From the NCBI RefSeq assembly GCF_000829465.1, contig NZ_JXAL01000024.1, forward strand, positions 178,553 to 242,552: a stretch of 64,000 nt of DNA. Reading direction: 5' to 3'. Both the position numbers and the translations under genes were made by a program. A model generated the notes under the pieces. It was given only the letters and a program-made list of their open reading frames with translations. It did no database searches and had not been told where the DNA came from. This document shows, in pieces, positions 63,007-64,000 of the stretch. Each line of letters opens with the position of its first letter. Position 1 is the first letter of the stretch. Source of the stretch: Cohnella kolymensis. Lineage in GTDB: Bacteria; Bacillota; Bacilli; Paenibacillales; Paenibacillaceae.

Positions 63007-63080
63007 AGGAAAATTTCCTGCGCGTCATTTGATCATTTATTTATTTGAGCATCTGATCATCTAAGTAGTTTTCAAAAGAG
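63007..63080 (-). repeat. Inverted copy of the boxA/8-bp array/palindrome element
   Basis: Read on the minus strand: CTCTTTTGAAAACTAC (63065-63080), five 8-bp units (AGATGATC, AGATGCTC, AAATAAAT, AAATGATC, AAATGACG; 63023-63062), then CGCAGG leading to the palindrome AGGAAATTTTCCT (63007-63019; one base shorter). The same order as 25205-25283. No gene starts behind it. The 62943-63196 stretch holds only this and terminators. Confidence 0.8.
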
Positions 63081-63102
63081 GAGGGCAACTGCTGGAACAC
63101 GA

Positions 63103-63136
63103 AAAAGAGCAGGAAGGATAACCTTGCTGCTCTTTT
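63103..63136. terminator. Strong bidirectional terminator
   Basis: AAAAGAGCAG and CTGCTCTTTT with an inner AAGG/CCTT extension. Confidence 0.9.
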
Positions 63137-63196
63137 CATGCTTGGACCGATTACTGACCGCTAGTTTGGCATGTAATGCAGAAATAAAGCGACTTA

Positions 63197-63355
63197 TTAA
63201 TAGCCTCCAATACCACTACGAAGGATAATCACCAACAAGATGAAAAGCACAAGCGCAAATGCAGCTGTTCTCCCACCACCATAACCTGCGCAAGAGCCGC
63301 CAATACCACCATAACCTGCGCAAGAGCCGCCAAAACCACCAACTCCGTAAGCCAT
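63197..63355 (-). CDS. YjcZ-family sporulation micro-protein, second copy
   Basis: 52 residues from ATG 63355 with GAGGAGG. MAYGVGGFGGSCAGYGG with a second GIGGSCAGYGG repeat, then TAAFALVLFILLVIILRSGI. Nearly the same membrane part as the copy at 59592, which lacks the internal repeat and the ATG. Likely a spore or mother-cell membrane peptide. Confidence 0.85.
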   Translation of the reverse strand: MAYGVGGFGGSCAGYGGIGGSCAGYGGGRTAAFALVLFILLVIILRSGIGGY

Positions 63356-63402
63356 TTAAATCTCCTCCTCTTTTTGTAATCGTGTTTATTTATCACCCTG
63401 TC

Positions 63403-63429
63403 AATGTATGGTACGGATAAGCATACGGT
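63403..63429 (-). promoter_or_regulatory. Sigma-K-like promoter of the second YjcZ gene
   Basis: On the minus strand AC (63428-63429), 17 bp, CATACATT (63403-63410) fits the sigma-K consensus AC-N16/17-CATANNNT. Expected for a YjcZ gene; inference. Confidence 0.4.
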
Positions 63430-63563
63430 CAGTTCATTAGTACAAATCATACAAAACCCGCATCAGTACAATCACTCCCGGTTGTCCATGATCATACGGT
63501 CAGTTCATTAGTACAAATCATACAAAACCCGCATCAGTACAATCACTCCCGGTTGTCCATGAT
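63422..63563. repeat. Perfect tandem duplication, unit 71 bp
   Basis: 63422-63492 and 63493-63563 are identical, beginning CATACGGTCAGTTCATTAGT and ending GTTGTCCATGAT. The right copy contains the last codons of the minus-strand gene at 63508; the left copy is the duplicated tail. A related single copy lies near 59809-59850. Confidence 0.92.
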
Positions 63564-63678
63564 GGCTGTGCTGGATCTCTGGGTTTATGAGAAACCAATT
63601 TCCATACGGAAACTGTGGTTCGGCAACCGAAACTCCGCCATTGCTGATGTATTGGCAATCACTGCAAAAGTTGGACAT
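63508..63678 (-). CDS. Hypothetical protein, 56 aa
   Basis: AAGGGGGAT sets ATG 63678. MSNFCSDCQYISNGGVSVAE with a CxxC pair; neutral-basic tail inside the 71-bp repeat. No family recognised. Confidence 0.6.
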   Translation of the reverse strand: MSNFCSDCQYISNGGVSVAEPQFPYGNWFLINPEIQHSHHGQPGVIVLMRVLYDLY

Positions 63679-63745
63679 ATCCCCCTTACGTTTATGAAAA
63701 AAATCCATACAATATCCATTAAGTGAAGAGAGGAGGGCAAATGAT

Positions 63746-63979
63746 TTGGATGAACTGCATTATTTTTGCCATAGTTGCATAAATCGCCTCGTTCGTGTTT
63801 CTACTGTAGATGGACGGGTTCATGAAGGTGTACTCCTTCATTTTGACGGTGATAATATTTATCTGGATGGATCCGCCGCTTTTATCTCAAATAAGGTAAG
63901 CATAAAAGGATTTCGATCTAGAAATTTTATTACAACTCTCGTGCTGTTCGATATATTAGCAATTGCTTTGTTAGTTTAA
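63746..63979 (+). CDS. Lsm-like small protein with hydrophobic tail, 77 aa
   Basis: TTG start behind GAGGAGGG. NRLVRVSTVDGRVHEGVLLH followed by DGDNIYLDG resembles the Sm-like small barrel found in many Bacillus and Paenibacillus proteins; a C-terminal hydrophobic segment (TTLVLFDILAIALLV) suggests membrane association. Confidence 0.65.
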   Translation: MDELHYFCHSCINRLVRVSTVDGRVHEGVLLHFDGDNIYLDGSAAFISNKVSIKGFRSRNFITTLVLFDILAIALLV

Positions 63980-64000
63980 GTTTATATCGACTCCACTAAC

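Noticed and set aside
1..64000. Insertion sequences, rRNA or intact tRNA genes
   Set aside because: No transposase motifs, terminal repeats with target duplications, or tRNA/rRNA signatures were seen.

Overview
The window is chromosomal DNA of a spore-forming Firmicute, most likely Paenibacillus or a close relative. This is inferred from the strong AGGAGG ribosome-binding sites, the frequent TTG and GTG starts, the single-domain EamA transporter, and two YjcZ-type sporulation micro-proteins. Most of it (about 2.98 kb to at least 59.5 kb) is one long-tailed (siphovirus-type) prophage. The first 2.9 kb is host: the start of asnB, two small hypothetical genes, an EamA transporter and a frameshifted yihY/brkB.

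Prophage layout: (1) 2.98-5.4 kb, lysogeny: tyrosine integrase, ImmA-like protease, CI-like repressor, divergent promoters with a TCTAAT-n3-ATTAGA operator, and a Cro-like gene. (2) 5.4-25.1 kb, early region: DUF771, DUF3102, ORF6C, KTSC, a RecF/SbcC-type ATPase, a UvrD-type helicase, a Dam methylase, a replisome organiser, a phage beta clamp, DUF1064 nuclease, a C5 methyltransferase with five repeated recognition-like modules, a PD-(D/E)XK protein, a SNF2 helicase, and a second XRE switch at 24.2-24.5 kb. (3) 25.2-32 kb, accessory middle region: HNH, zincin, ASCH and exonuclease/endonuclease/phosphatase proteins, many micro-proteins and a broken Spo0E-like phosphatase. (4) 32-43 kb, packaging and head: TerS, TerL, portal, protease/scaffold, capsid, connectors, tail tube. 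(5) 43.6-57 kb, tail: a chaperone pair read by frameshift, a minus-strand cassette (44.3-45.7 kb), tape measure, Dit, baseplate and fibre proteins, Tal. (6) 57.7-59.5 kb, lysis: two small membrane proteins and an M15 endolysin. From 59.5 kb to the end lie YjcZ, DUF3006, a secreted metallo-beta-lactamase-fold protein, an excalibur lipoprotein, an ATPase/STAS-like pair, a second YjcZ and two small genes. These could be lysogenic conversion genes or host DNA. I found no right attachment site.

Main discoveries: a 14-bp palindrome (AGGAAAATTTTCCT and variants) occurs five times. Three copies end exactly 25 nt before the start codon of unrelated genes (25309, terS at 32050, tape measure at 45858). 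One copy sits in a composite element (boxA-like CTCTTTGAAAACTA, five 8-bp AAATGANN repeats, palindrome) that recurs inverted near 63.0 kb. The terS gene carries an FtsK-gamma-like winged helix flanked by five identical GGAACGCTCC repeats read in two different frames, which makes them a candidate packaging site. The minus-strand tail-operon cassette is a candidate undescribed accessory system.

At least nine genes, host and phage, are broken by single-base indels. Four share the same context, CGGAT where the intact frame needs CGGGAT. This looks more like systematic sequence error than gene decay, so the frameshifted genes are described as their restored products.
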